A DNA stretch of 64,000 bases from Heterotrichella gracilis (GCA_032358255.1 JAULBX010005553.1:248001-312000); one strand, 5' to 3'; counted from the stretch's first letter, positions 35,501 to 48,895 are shown. The notes: generated by a model not told the origin, from the letters alone. Translations and numbers: made by a program.

Positions 35501-38400
35501 GGGTGCGGGAGCCACAGGAGCCACCCCACCCTCCGCCTGCCCCATCATCAGCTGCTGCACAGTGGCCAGGAACTCCTCTGCCTGCGCCACAAACTGCTGC
35601 TGCTGCTGCACCCCCCGTTGCATTGTTGCTGCATGGGGATCCCTCACAGGGAGCGCATGTGGGGTGGCTCCAAGGGGTTTGAGCCGCGCCTGGCGGTTGC
35701 GTTCTACGCTGGCCCAGTCAATGGCTGACACCTGGACGCCTGCGCTGCGCAGCTGGGTCACGGCGCTGTGGGGGGTGGCGGCGCTGCTGGCGGAGGGTGG
35801 GGGCTGGGGGCCGGGGCTGGGGAGGGAGTGCGGGTTGGGCTGGGTGGGCTCAGGGGCGCTGGGGAGGGATGCTGCCTCTGTGGGAGGTGGGGCACTGCCA
35901 AGAGCTTCTTGTGGCTGAGAATTAATGTCTGTTGTGGCCAGCATTGTTGCAACGGGCTGCGCCTGAGCAAGTAAGGTGTTTTGGCTGCATCTGGGCTGAT
36001 CTGCAGCAGGAGTGGTGGAGGGCGCAATGCCCATGCCAGTTTTGGTGTTGACCTCCAGTGCTTGGAGTCGCGTGGAGACTGCCTGGACCTCAGCCAGTAG
36101 CCTTGCACCCATGCCAGCACCTTCGCTATGCAGGATGGGATGATCTGATTGAGCCCCTTCCTGCACGTGGCCCTTTGCCTCCCTTGCTAGCTGCTGATCC
36201 GCCCCCCTGGCACCACCAATGCCCTGCTCGTTGCCTGGGTGCCATTGGCTGGTGCTGGACTGCTGCGGAGAAGCAGGCGAGGCTGCAGCGGGCAGTGGGG
36301 ATTGGCCCAGGGGGGTGGTGGCGCCGTCCAGGCTGCCCTGAAGCTGACTCAGCGACAGCTCAGCAAGCGCCTGCAAGGGAACAATGGGTCATGACACTTA
36401 TTGTATGAACCCAAAGTGTTTAATTTTGTTTACGTCAGGAATTGCCAACTTGAAGGTCGGTTTGGTATAGTGTATATGTGCTGACCACATCGATTATATC
36501 CCTTATGGCTAAAACGATGCCAAATGGATGCCAATATACATGATTCAATTCTCCATAATGAGAACATGCAGGCCCGTGGAATATGGCAAAAACGGGAACA
36601 TGCGGGTCCGTGGAATACCATTAGTGCCGTCCACTGGATACTGCGTGGCGCCGCATGTGCAAGACTAATTGCTAATCTAGCTCAGTCGGTATTGCTGAAA
36701 TGCATGTAACTAAGTAACTAACTGGATAGATGATAGACAATTGCACATCCATGGCACCATAGCATGAGACCCCATGCCACAATGACTGCCACCAGTCACA
36801 CCTACCCGGAGCGTAATCTCTTGCACCAGGTGATCCACCAGGACCTCTGAGTCACCGCTGCTGCGCAACACATCCCTGGGATTGGCTGCCCGGCTCACAG
36901 CCTGCCTCAAGTCCATTTGCAACCCCTGTATCTCAAGAGTATTGGTACGGGGAACAGCCATTTGGGTCCTGAGAGAAGGCTGGACTCCATGTGAGGCTCG
37001 ATTGAGGTGGCTGTGCTGTGCAGCGCTGGAACTCCTCGGCCTGGGGATCATTGAGACAGGGTGTGGGGGCATTGCTGCGGAATGGCGAGGGTCGTACAAA
37101 TAGCCATTGGGATTGTGTACATCTGTTGGATCAGCTACTGGCTGGTGTTGGCTGGTATGCTGATGCTGCAGCTGTTGGATTGACAACCTCATCTCACTGG
37201 ACCTCCTGGCATTGGAAGCCAGCCGATCAACCCAATGTGGTGGGGCCTCCTGCAGGTGAAGGGTACTCTCTGGGCACCGCCTCCAATGGTAAGCCATGTC
37301 AATTCACGTCGCTGACTGCTAATCTGGCTAATTGTTGGGAAATGCGTGCACGTATATAATAATGATGGCAATATGAATTATGGTATATACTTTTTAAGAA
37401 ACAAACGTGATAGCAGAATGAAATGTGCAATTTAATACCGGTAAATGACATAATAAATAAATGCAAATGACTTGCGCACTGCAAGTACCTCTTCAGCTGG
37501 TGCCTTGCCATGGATTGGCCTTGCTTGTGCAGCAGTGGCGGCTGGCTCAACCCGGTGGCCAAAGGCAATGTGTGGCTTGTTTGCGTGCGCAGAGGGCTTC
37601 TGGCTTGCAAGGCCTGTGCTGGGGGCCAGCGATTTGATGAGGCGCCCAGCAGCGCTTTTCGGGAAAACCTGCTTGGTGGTTTTCTTGGGGGCTGTGGGGA
37701 TGTTGCTAGTGCTGTTTCGAGGTGCCAAAGGTGGACGCGAAATCTGCAAACCCAAAGAACCCACAAGTTTTAGAGGGTTTAAGAGTATTGTAGGGTGTTT
37801 ATTGATAGTGCTCTTGCGTGGCTGCCAAGGGGTGAGATGGAAGAGCGAGATGCTTTTGAAATATGCAGGTTTTACCTGCTGGGCAGAAAAGGTGTTTGCG
37901 TAGTCGATAAGGACAGGAAGTGGGCGAACAGGCGCCATGTTGACCCTCCAGTCTACCTCGGTTGCAACAGCCTCTTTGTATGAACCAAGGTCCATGCTGT
38001 CTGGCAAGCTGAGGAAGTTTGCAAAGGTTGCAGAGCAAAGAGGGACCTCCTCCTCGCCGCCTTTCTTCCGCAAAGAGTTGAGTTTCTCTGCTGTTGTTGA
38101 GGAGCTTTGCCCAGTGGGGCAAGTTGACCGAACCACTGCCTCGTCTGTTTGTATCTGACTCAGCAACCGCCGGCAGCTTTTGTAGTCAAATCCATTTCCA
38201 AGGATGTCTTTCACAACTTGCTCGATTCTGCAACAGGCACAACACTTGGAGTGGGTGCAAATACATACAGCTGGCTGTTGTGGGGACCAGAAAAAGCAGT
38301 CCAGCTCAACCCTGCAAACATTGGTCGTGTACACTTACGGCAACGTGGGTTTTTTCTGAATGGTGTTCCAGAAAAACTGCTCTGTGGGTGGCTGCTCCAT
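32538..38400 (-). CDS. Very long disordered protein of unknown function
   Basis: I do not recognise this 1544-residue protein. Seven minus-strand exons would join in phase: 38400-38339, 38227-37876, 37743-37489, 37249-36806, 36370-34839 and 34527-32538; that list is six exons, and no further one is needed. The start is MEQPPTEQFFWNTIQKKPTL. The N terminus has a compact helical stretch (IEQVVKDILGNGFDYKSCRR) that may be a small folded domain. Next come basic Ser/Pro segments (KKTTKQVFPKSAAGRLIK) and helical patches (SEMRLSIQQLQHQH, LVDHLVQEITLR, LLAEVQAVSTRLQALEV, FVAQAEEFLATVQQLM). The last two exons are mostly disordered, rich in Pro, His, Ser and Thr, then strongly acidic (Asp/Glu/Ser). There are no membrane segments or catalytic motifs. 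The consistent phases over 4.6 kb of coding sequence support a real gene. A scaffold or chromatin/cytoskeleton adaptor is possible. Confidence 0.65.
36562..36620. repeat. 34-bp intronic direct repeat
   Basis: GAACATGCAGGCCCGTGGAA (36562) recurs as GAACATGCGGGTCCGTGGAA (36596) inside the intron between two exons of the long disordered-protein gene. Confidence 0.8.
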
Positions 38401-39190
38401 CAAGCTGACACCACCTCCGTCAGCCACTGGCAGGGGGTGTGCCACTTTGGGTTGTAGTTTAGTGGACCGGACTGATGTAGTTGCCTGCCCTGCTGAGCTC
38501 GCAATGTCCAACCGGTGAACGCCTTATAATGCAGAATGAAGTTCAAAGGTTTTAGGCGTGGGCTTGAGCCACGCATTGCAACTTTAAAGACTGATCCTAG
38601 CAGCTGCTTAAAATAATGCCATTTTGACATGCCGTAGGCAGTCCGATTGCAACCGGATAAATCCAATAAAACCCCGTCCTGAATCACATCCTGTACTTGT
38701 TTTATAATATTCCTGAGGCTGGGTGTTTAAAAAGGCGTTGCCTGCAGGTTTTGAATTGGACATGCCGGGGTGAGTGTGCCCGCCACCACCCTTGCCCACC
38801 AACCGCCTTGACGAAGCTGAGCACACAAAGCACGTATATGCATGCATTGCACACACCAGAGCGCTGTTTATCTACGCCAGGAGTGTTGCGTTGGCTACTG
38901 TGCGAGCCGAATTGCAACCATCTGCTTCCTGTTCGGTTTTTGTCAGGAGACCAGTGCATGCTGTGAATGTCTAGCAACCTTTGAACGTTTGCTAGAAACT
39001 TTGCTACACTCCAGAATCGACGTGTTTTCTGTCACTACTCTTAATATGCTTTGCCTGTTTTCCCCAAAGCAACAACCGTCACCCTCAGTTTCCCTTTGAT
39101 ATGGTTTGCACAATGCATATAGTTTGAGACATGCTCTCTAGTGGAGTATTGTGAAAACTTTTCCCCTGGTTGCCGGAGGCCAGCTCATAC
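38401..39190. promoter_or_regulatory. Divergent promoter region, disordered-protein gene and FAN1
   Basis: The two genes start 790 bp apart and point away from each other. No named element can be supported. No coding exon was found in between. Confidence 0.45.
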
Positions 39191-42100
39191 ATGTTTCGAG
39201 GCCATGGTACACTCCAACAAATCCTGGGAAAGACCCTTTCGGGCAAGCGCAAGGCAAAGAGTGGCCCCAAGCTAGCCAAGGAGGCTGCGGGTGCCAATGG
39301 CAGCACTCCTGACCAGGCCACCAAGGCCAAGACGCCTGTGAGCCATGCACCCACCTCTGATGGAAGTCCCGAACCCAATGGAAACGGCACCAGCGGTACC
39401 GACCACCAGGATGACTCTTGCGCAGCACTGGAACCTTCACAAGGGCAACGGAGCCCTAAGAGGTTTCGGCTCGCAGCAAGGAAGAGCAGCGCTAAGGATG
39501 AGCAGCCCGGGCAGCTTGGATCCAGTGAGCAGCTTCCGGCCAACCACGTTGCTTGCCCAGTGTGCGGCAAGGCGGTCAGGAGTGACGACGGCGGCATCAC
39601 CATCAACACCCATCTTGGTATGTAGGCATGGCACTCTGCTTGAAGCGCGGCCGATGCTTGAAGCGCCAAGGCACTTGTCGCTGCCAGAGTATTATGCACT
39701 TGTACTCTGATAACACCGTGACCAACCTGTGGGCGTTTGCAAAGCACGTGCACCAACCCTGCAGAAACCTTTTGAAACCTACCCCAGCGTCAGGCCTTGC
39801 TGTGTCTGCGGTGCGAGCCTCAGCTAGGCATCCACTGGTAAGCACAACCAACGATCCCAACGGTGCCCCTGCAGACACCTGTATCGCCCGCAGCCGCGCC
39901 ACCCGCCCACGCGCCCAGAGCACCCTCAAGCAGTTCACCTCCTTCCAGCCCCAGCCAACCCCCCAGCCGGCCCATAACCCCCCTGCACCTCACCCCACCA
40001 ACACCTTCTCAGCCCTAGCCAGGCCCCAGCCCCCACAAAAGGGTTCTCCCACCCCCCACCAGCTCCACCCCACACCACAAGCACAGCTCACCCCCCGGCG
40101 GTCAGCCAGGCTGGCGGCGACTCCAGACCCAGCCTTGCATTCAAATTCAAAACCAGTGACCAGTGTTGATTCAGACATGCCACAAGCACACCGTGGTTCC
40201 CTCACAACACAAGACTCAGCTGCTTCTCTGAATGGGGATCTCCACCGCCTGCACCCCCAACCCCGGTCAGAACCCCCGACCGCCAGCCCCAAACCCTACC
40301 ACACACGGGCAGCAGACCGCCTCTTTGCTATCCCCGCCACAGCCCAGCAACCGCTCCTAAGTGCGCCTGGATCACACAAGAGCCCTGGAACGCGGCGCAC
40401 TGGGCCGTCCACACAAGGCCGCAGCCTCGACCCTCAAGACAGCGCCCTATTGGACGATCAGGCAGCCCAGGCCCTGGACCCTAAAGTAGGGTCAAGTGGG
40501 TCCCAGCCTCGGCCAGTGGGTCACGCCAGTGGTGGGGTGGCAGCGGGTCAAGGGGTGTGGCTGGTGGTCAACGCCAGCATTGTGGGCCGCCGGTTCCATG
40601 CGGACGTGCGGTGCGCAGCTGGGGATTCAGTGGAGCTGCGTCTGGAACCCGAGAATCCCAGGGACGGCAATGCCATTCAGGTGCGTTTTGAAAGTCTTAA
40701 CCCATGTACAGTTCACACCTATGCACCAAGCAAGTGCCTCTTTACATATGCATCACGGCCTTGCCAGTGGCGGCAGCGATAATCATACCCGATCCTTGCT
40801 CCACAGGTGATTCTCAGCCACTCAGGCGCCCCCCTGGGCCACCTGCCCGCAGTTGTGTCGCGCCACCTTGCGCCCCTCGTGCGCACACAGGCGGTGCACG
40901 TGGCCATCCAGCTGGCAGGCGCACCGCCACCTGGCACCGCCGCAGTGCCCCTGCTGCTACAGGTACAACAGGGTGCTTGTGCTTTGATGGTCGGGTACTT
41001 GCACTGTATTTTGACTGCCACTGGGTGGCTGATTTGAGATGTTTGTAATCTGGTCACTGTGAGTTGCTGCATCTGCATTATGCCTCAGGTCGGGAGCATC
41101 CCTGTATATTGCCGCTCCTGTTTGCTCCTGCACATGTGACAGTTTCCTTTGGGGTTAATGTATGGCATTCTTGCTATATGGACCGGCTTGGCCTGTCTGC
41201 CTGTGATGGGTGGGGACAAAGTGGGTGCTTGTCATACCAGTACCCTTACATGCAAACTCTCAACCAGTCGTCGCCCGCGCAGATACACCCCCCTCCCGCC
41301 GCCCACCCATCCCCCACCTCCCACCCCCCGCCACCACCCCCCACAGCCGTAGCCACCGCCCTGTGCGCCCTGCAGTCCGCTGCCTGCCGCCATACCAGCG
41401 CCTCAGCCCACCTGCGCACCAACTTCCTCATGCTGGCGGCCACAGTGAGGGAGACAGATGGCCATTTACTGGATGATGGGGAGCACCAGCTGGTGGCGCG
41501 GCTGGCGGTGGGTGAAACACACAACCCCACAGCTGCTCCCTCCTTGTCTCTGCCCTGCCCCTGCCGTCAAGATCTCGTCCCTCTATCCTCCCACCCTGTC
41601 TATACCAGTCCTAGTTATTGCCTTTGACAGGTGTATACCAGCCAGATGGCCTAATTACACCATGTTCATATGCCCCATGTACTCCTGTCCTAAAGACCTC
41701 CCGCTGATAGAGCCCGCTGGAAAACCCTATGCAGGGTTTGCCACCCCCCGCCCTCAGCCTGCTGGTCCGCCTGGTCCAGCGGCGGGGCCCATGGTTCCGC
41801 CTGGGGGCGCTGCAATATGGGGAGGTTGAGGATGTGGAAGGGGCTGCGCGCGCGCTGGAAGCCGAAGGGCTGGCACGTGGCTGTGGCGGCGGCGGTGGTG
41901 GTGGTGGTGGGGTGGAGGAGTGGCTGGAGGTGGCCGGTAGCGCTTTTGGGCTGCGGGAGCTGCAGGCCGCTGCCAAGGTGGGTAGCTGGGGACGGGGACC
42001 CTGAGCCAGGGTGTGGTCAGGGTTTGTTTGATGGCTGCATGTGTGATTGTGGTTAGGAACATGCAAACTTTTATAACATATGGGCAATACCAGATAATAT

Positions 42101-45100
42101 ATAACAAATACTTGACTATTTTAAGCATGTCTCTAAACATTTGCTGGGCACTTTGATTGAGGAAGGTCTGGGTTTGCATGGCAGATGTGGCATGGTGCGA
42201 AACCTGCTCAATATCATGCACAGCAGGTGCATTGGGTAATGCAGGGTCTCTCCAACCCCTTAGAAATTCTTCCGCTCTTTTGCAGGCTGCGCAGGCAAGC
42301 AACGCCAGGCGTGTGTCAGTCCCCACCCGTGCAGCTGCTCTCGCCCATTTGCGGACGGCAGTGGCAACAGTGGGGGGTGTGGCGGTGGTCGCAGCGCTGT
42401 ATGAAGCGGGGGGAGGCTGCATTATGCTGATGCCGGTAGGTGGTGATGGCCTAAACCTCTAGGGCCTTAAACTACTCAATAGACATGAAGCATTCAGGCC
42501 CTCAACCTCAGATTGTTAAGCTCTGAACCCATATTTGAAACTGCACCCCAGGGTTTTATACCATACTCTTTTTCACATCTAACACAATCACACTGCTCCA
42601 ACAAGCATGCAACTGTAGCCGACACCCAGCCCAAGGCTACAATAGATTCCTCCATAAGAACATAAAAATAACCTATGGGAGCAAGACATGCAGGCAGGAT
42701 GCAGGGTGAATGTACCAGAAGGAAAGAAAAGAAAAGAAAAGAAAATAAACGCCCAAGGCGTGCATAAGGCGGCATAGCCCCCACCAAAAATGAGTCAGGC
42801 AGGAAAGCCACCATACTAGTCACATTGGCAGTGCCATGCTTTTCCTACAAGGAATGCGTTCAACCACCGCCAGGAACCTGCCCCATATAACCCTCTGGCA
42901 CAGCCTCCTTGTTCCCTTTTTTGCAGGAGGTTGTCTCCCTGGTGTCCCGCCTCTCCCGCCTCTTTTTCCTGAATGAGGGCCAGGACGTGTCCAGCTTCCT
43001 GGCAGCAGACCTAGGGTTGATGAAGTACCCTAGCTACGCCGTTCAGCGCACCGCCTCGCCCTTTGCCAACCGCGAAACCCTGTTAGGGTATGAGCTGGCG
43101 CTGCAGCAGGCAGCGGAGCTGGATGCAGCACTGGAGGTGGGTGGGGTTGAGCTGCCCTACTGTATGATGCTCGTATCAGATGATACTCATTCGCGTCGCC
43201 GTCTTTGTATAGACCATGCATGGCACAGCAGAAACGCCTTTGGTGCTGTAAGGCTGCAAATGTGTGTAAAATTAGCAAATTAAATTCAGCAAATTAAAAA
43301 CCTAATCCACCCAAGGCAACTCAGACCCTGGATAATTTATTTCCATTCTTCTACCGTATGTAACATCCGTAAGCGCGCCCTTATTGCATTGTTTCAACCA
43401 AGCCGTCCCCTCCTTCCCTTGCCTCCCCTCCCTGCACCTCGATTGCAATGCAGGATGGGGATTTGGCAGCCGCACAGGTCGCGTTGGTCCCCGCATGGGC
43501 CGCAATCGATGCCGGGGCCCACAAGCAGCCCCACGTGGGACCCAACGGGACGCGCCTGCCGCCCTGCTTCCGGCGCTTCTCGGCCACATATCTGTACACC
43601 ACCATGGCAACGGCAGGGGTGTCGGTACTGGAGAAGCAGCGGGAGTGGCGCGCCGCAGTGGACAGGCTGCAGCAGCTGCTGGGTGCGTACAAACCCTAAT
43701 GAAACCCCTGTACTTGTGTTGAAACCAACCAACCGACTATGATTTGGTACACTTGTGAACCGCATGATGGTCCAAGACCCAGTGCCTATAGGCATGGGTT
43801 GTCATCAGGTCACATGCTGTTTCACTGGGGAATCCTCCATTGGGTAATGTCAGGGGTATACTAAATATACTAACATTGTTGCATGCATTGTTGGTATAAT
43901 TAGTGTACCCTTGTTAAATTGAGCCTACCACTGAGTAACCCAGTCCTGGTGCGGTGGTTTATCTTGTGCAGGCAGTGTGTGTTGGGGGTGCTCTGTGTGC
44001 CTGTGTGTTTGTCAGTAATGGCGAATGGCGGACCTAAGTGGGTGTGCTGCTGTGCAGGCGGTGTGTGGTGTGTGGGGCGGCGTGGCGAGTGGTGGCTGCG
44101 CCTCAGCACCAACCTGGAGCACCTGGGGCGGGTGGGGGAGGCGCTGGAGGTGGCGGAGGCGGCACTGGCGGACGAGGGGGTGCGCACAGGGGACAGGTAG
44201 GGGTGGGGCAGGGAAATGGCTAGGGTTTGGGATAGCATATGGTATAGGCTCATATAGGGTATCGGCTGAGGCTGGGTTGGCGTACATGGGGATGTGGGCA
44301 AAGGTCTACTTGGGTTTTGGTTAAGTCCAGGGTTTTGAGGGATCCCATAATCCTAGCCCATGTACATGAGGGTGCTAGTTGAGAAACATATACCGTATGC
44401 AAATGCCTGCAGCTTCACCTCAGTCCTCCATCCCCATGCCCAGGCTTGGTCTCAATTTCGGGGTACATGCCGGGCATGTAATTGCAATCCCCAAAATGGT
44501 CCTGACATAAAGACCTCGAACAAACAACCTCCATTCGAAATCCCCCATCCCCATTCGCATCCCCAGGTTGGCCCTCCAACGTCGGGTGCTGCGCCTGGGC
44601 CGCCCCCCCCGCCGATGGAAGCGCCCCCCCTGGGCCCCAGCCGCCACCTGGGAGCCGCCTGAGACCCGAATCAGTGCGCAGCCCCTGCCGCCGGTTAATG
44701 GGGGGGCGGGGCTGGGGGTTAAGTCGCGCTTCATTGGGCAGGGGGGGGAGGTGGTGGGTGTGGAGGAGCTGGCACTGGAGTACTACGGGAGTGTGGAGGG
44801 GGGAGGGTGGAAAGGTGCGTGCTGCAGAGGTGTTCAGGGGTCTGTGCCTATGATGGATTTGTACGCCCCATGGCTGTGCAAGCTATTTTGTGCTTTGCTG
44901 GCTGCCAAGCTTTGCTGCACACACGTGCCCCATCTGCGCCACACACCCTTCTCCCCATGCCCCAGCAACCCTAAACACAGCGTCCTGAACCCTGCGCACC
45001 GATGACCTCCACTCAGCCAACCACCGGAGTACTCATCTGCAGCACATCCGTAGCAAGCTTTCACACCCCGTTGGCCCTGCTCCTGCAGGCATGCACTGCG

Positions 45101-46361
45101 AGGGCGGCATCTGGGCCACCCTGTTTGGCCTGCTCATGTGGGACGTGCTGTTCTGCCCCCAGCCCGACGTCTTCCGCACACCCTTTCAGACCGCGCCGCT
45201 GGACCTGCGCACGCTGGACTTCTACCCCGCACGCAAGGTGGGGACTGGGGATTCTACTATTGGGAGTCCTAGCAATTGGAACTCTTCATGGGGAAGCCTG
45301 TCGTTTGCGCACTGACTTGTACCCTGCATATAACTTGACATGGACATGGACCCTGACAGGAAGTGTGTTGGACCCTGATGATACCCTGGCTTGTATGGAC
45401 TATATGGGGAATTGATCAAACCTCAGAAGCCTGATATGGAGCCCTAGGGGCCCTGTGACGCGGTTTGTCCATACCCGTTTGTCATGACTTGTACGACCAT
45501 TTCCAGTCATTTTCTGTCATCTCCGCTGTTGACCGAGACGACAATTTGACCCACCTTTCTCAGGATGCTATTGTATCCCGCCTGGCCGCCATCCGCTCCG
45601 GCGCCTTCCCCTCGCTGCTGGCCCAGGTGTGGGGGGAGCACCAGGGGGTGATGTGCGCGGGTTTGAACTGGGAGAGGAACAGCCTGGATGAGCTGCAGGA
45701 GGTGGCGGCGTGCGTGGGGGGGCAGGTGCTGGCGGAGGTGTGCGGCATGATGGCCAGGGACCACGCGGCATGGTCAGGTGGGGGGTGGGACGAGGGACGT
45801 GTGTATGGCGTGGGGGGTGGTGGTGGGTGGCATGATGGCACGGGTGGATGGGGCGTGCGCACAATTTGGGAGGCCTGGTCAGGCGGGATGTGGGGCTGTG
45901 GGTGGTAGGTTGGCGCCCTTGCATCATGGGGTTCAAACATGGCCTTGGCACCGCGCACATTCCCGGAGGTGCAAATGAACCCTTCTCTGCTCACACTCCG
46001 CGGTGGTCCACACAGCTTGCCCGCGATATCAGTCCTCGCACCCCATAGCTTGTCTGTGATTGACCAAGGAATACAAATCCAATCCCCGAGGCGTGCGGCC
46101 CTGCACCTCAATGATGCTTTTGTTCCAATGTCTGACAAACAAATTGAGCCTCTTTCCCACCTCTGCGCAGGCGGCATGCCCGACCTGCTTCTGTGGCGGC
46201 CCGGGCCATGTGATTCCCTCCTATCCGAGGTGAAGGGCCCGCGCGACCGGCTGTCGGACCAGCAGCGTGCGTGGCTGGCGGCGCTGGCAGGGGCGGGCAT
46301 GCGAGTAGAGGTGCTCAAGGTGGTGGAGCCAAAGGGGGGGAAAGGGGGGGTGCTGGCCTGA
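39191..46361 (+). CDS. FAN1: Fanconi-associated nuclease 1 (UBZ4 + HIRAN + VRR-NUC)
   Basis: Thirteen exons join in phase to 1097 residues: 39191-39617, 39875-40680, 40807-40962, 41376-41507, 41735-41977, 42286-42435, 42927-43136, 43454-43682, 44058-44196, 44567-44814, 45089-45237, 45564-45777 and 46171-46361. FAN1 is a structure-specific 5' flap endo/exonuclease for interstrand crosslink repair in the nucleus. A UBZ4-type finger spans exons 1-2 (CPVCGKAV...INTHL|DTC). A HIRAN-like region is at the exon 2/3 junction (NASIVGRRFHADVRC, LEPENPRDGNAIQ). Family helices follow: LLVRLVQRRGPWFRLGAL, YPSYAVQRTASPFANRETLL, FRRFSATYLYTTMATAGVSV, PPRRWKRPP, GMHCEGGIWATLFGLLMWD. The C-terminal VRR-NUC has GGMPDLLLW and SEVKGPRDRLSDQQRAWL, with the catalytic D, E and K present. 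The enzyme looks active. Least certain are the acceptors of exons 4 and 5 and the loosely conserved exon 6. Confidence 0.95.
42720..42746. repeat. (GAAAA)n short tandem repeat
   Basis: A short run of AAAGA/GAAAA units lies in a FAN1 intron. It is a simple repeat. Confidence 0.8.
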
Positions 46362-47749
46362 GGCTGTTGCAAACAGTGTGCAGCGCTAATTCAGAACTTT
46401 TTAAATCTTGTCAGGTGGAGTGGCGCTTGCTTTCCTGCTAGGGGTGGGCAGCGGAGGAGGTGCCGGGGGTGCAACGACGGTGTGCGGGGGGGCGGGGATT
46501 GGGCCCTGGCTGTGGTGTGAGTGAAGTAGGCAGGGGTGACGGGTGGGTCGATATTGGCAGGCAAGGCGTTAGCAACCAATCAGCGCACTGCAGTGCACAG
46601 TGTGCTTGCAGTAAGGTGTTGACATTCAAGATACTTTCATCGTCAAAAGGTGTCAATCTAATTATTACAACCTGTAACTTGTAGTACAGATTGTCAGCCT
46701 ATTAAGTCTAATATACAGCTTTTGACTGTCAACTGCAATGACACTGGCAGTGACAACCATGATGGTAACAATATCATGGTTTGCCAACATTGTTACAAAC
46801 TGCATGTGTTTCATCCACATGATTGCAAAAGTGGATCCGTTAATCATGAAGGACTGGTGATGCTTCTGAATGTAGCATCCCTGATGATTGCAAAATTGCA
46901 ATGTTTATTGCACTTTTCACCCAGTGAATGAGCATGAATCATCAGAAGCATGCAATTTGGGGGGAAATGGGTAACCCATGATGGTAAATCGCACAGGGTT
47001 GCTTAACTTTCATACTTTTGTTGTACTACTGATGACTATCGTGACCAGATGAGACTCCAAGGAACAACGCAATCAAATCTGATTTATTCATTTTTAAGAC
47101 GCATGCCAGTGTCTTCACCTCGCCCTTAGTAAGGTGAACATTTGAAATAATTAGTAATTATTTCAAACCGTTGTGACACTGTCCCTGAAAAATAAAATCT
47201 CGCATTTGTTTAAACACTCCCCCTCTACTAGAGGTCTAAGACCTGCGCTCCTGACAACCTGGCTGAATACTATAATACTATTGTAGCACAAAGTGAAACT
47301 CTGGGAAAGAGCTGCATGCAACAGACAGAGCTGCTGAGCGTAGTGTAACGTTGCAGCTGTTATTCCTCAACAGTGTGCCACGCTGGGTGACAAATGTAAG
47401 GATAACTGTTCTGGAAAAATGATTGTGTCAATGGCATACATCATTGCATGCCAATAGAGCGGTAGTTCGGAGCATGGTGCTGCGCATTGTCACTGCGTCT
47501 GGGCAGAACCCAGTAGAAAAGGGGTACTCCCATATATGCACTTCAGCTGCCTAAAGGAGGACCCAGCAGAAAAATGCCCCATTAACATCAATAGCAACTT
47601 GTCATCAACTTTATCCAACAGCAATAGAAACCCCATCCCAGGCGCTACCACTCTGTGTACGGCTAAGCCAGTGCCCCACTGCAGTACCCATAAATTGGCA
47701 TTCAATGGACTCGGAGTCCGGGCCGGAACTCCTATTCAAAAAGAGTACA
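46362..47749. other. Convergent intergenic region after FAN1
   Basis: FAN1 and the kinase-like gene end toward each other. CCTGTAACTTGTAG near 46671-46684 may include the FAN1 polyadenylation signal. The remainder is relatively AT-rich and shows no supported exon or RNA gene. Confidence 0.5.
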
Positions 47750-48705
47750 AGGCTCGGCTTGCCAGCAGGGCTTCACAGCCCCTGCCAGATGGGCACCGCC
47801 TCACCCGCCAGCTGGCTCCCCTCCACCTCCTCCACCTGGCGCACCACCTCCCCGCACTGGGCCGCTGGCTGGGGTCAGGGTGGCAGCACTCCCGCACCAG
47901 CCGCGCCCACCGCCGCGTCCACCGCGCCGGCAGGTGCCCCATGCACCCCTTGTTGATCGACCCTGGCGTCATCGCACCCAGCGCCTCGGTGCACCCCTGA
48001 CCCTCGGGGTCCACCACCATGTGGGGGGTCCAGGTGTCGCCGTGCCGTGCACCGCCATCTCCAGATACCGCAGCAGCGCCCCGTCATCCGCCACGTGGCA
48101 GTAGGGCATGCGCCCGCAGCACAGCCAGTGCACCACGCACCCCAGCGCCCACACGTCAGAGGCGGGCGAGAGGGGGTAGTCGCCGCCCGCGCCGTGCACC
48201 CGCGCGCGCAGCAGCTCTGGTGATGCGGTGCGCACGCTCCAGCCCCCCACCGCTGCCCCGCCGTGGGCTGGGTGGATGTAGGTGGCCCCGCCAGACCCGC
48301 CAGCAGCACCTGGGAAGCCGCCACAGCAACAATAAATGAACATACAAAAGCAAACAAGTAATAATACTATAACATACTTTTCTAACAAATAATACTGCAC
48401 ATCCTATGACAATGACAACGTCCCAGGATCGGCCAGCAGCAACCAGGAACCCCCATTGGAATCACTCACAGGACATTCTATGATAAATCCATGCAATTAA
48501 AGAAGCAACACTTCCCACAGCCCCGGCAGATCTGTACCTGGAAGCGCCCCCCCTGCGCCTCCCGCAGCATGATGTTCCCTGTGCTGATGCCGCCGTGCAC
48601 CACCCCCCTTGCGTGCATGTGACTCAGCGCGCGCAACTGCCAGCGTCATGTTGACGATGAACTCTGGTGATGGTTCGTAGAACTTTATTGCATCCTCCTC
48701 GCTCA

Positions 48706-48895
48706 AGGTGAATGTTGAGCCCAGTGTGTTGGCCAAGGCGGACTTGGTGGACCTGTGGGGGGAGGCGGGCAGATGAGTTTATGTAGAGAGGCTATGTAGG
48801 GTATAGGGTATAGGGTTTAGGGTTTGTCCTCGGTGAAGGTGAATGTTGAGCCCAGTGTGTTGGTCAGGGCGGACTTGATAGACCTGTGGGGGAAG
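48706..48895 (-). repeat. Echo of a kinase-like exon start with acceptor
   Basis: The exon start and acceptor at 48706-48763 recur at 48829-48895 in the upstream intron. Both keep CAGGT at the acceptor and encode KSAL-NTLGSTFT. The spacer is telomere-like (GGGTATAGGGTTTAGGGTTT, about 48800-48825). Confidence 0.9.

Noticed and set aside
34965-35918. Long open frame on the plus strand (317 codons) opposite the disordered-protein gene
   Set aside because: It is Trp/Cys/Gly-rich and lies wholly antisense to a 1.5-kb exon supported by splice phases. It is a shadow of GC-rich coding sequence.
47536-48000. 154-codon plus-strand frame
   Set aside because: It overlaps the end of the kinase-like gene in antisense and has no domain of its own.
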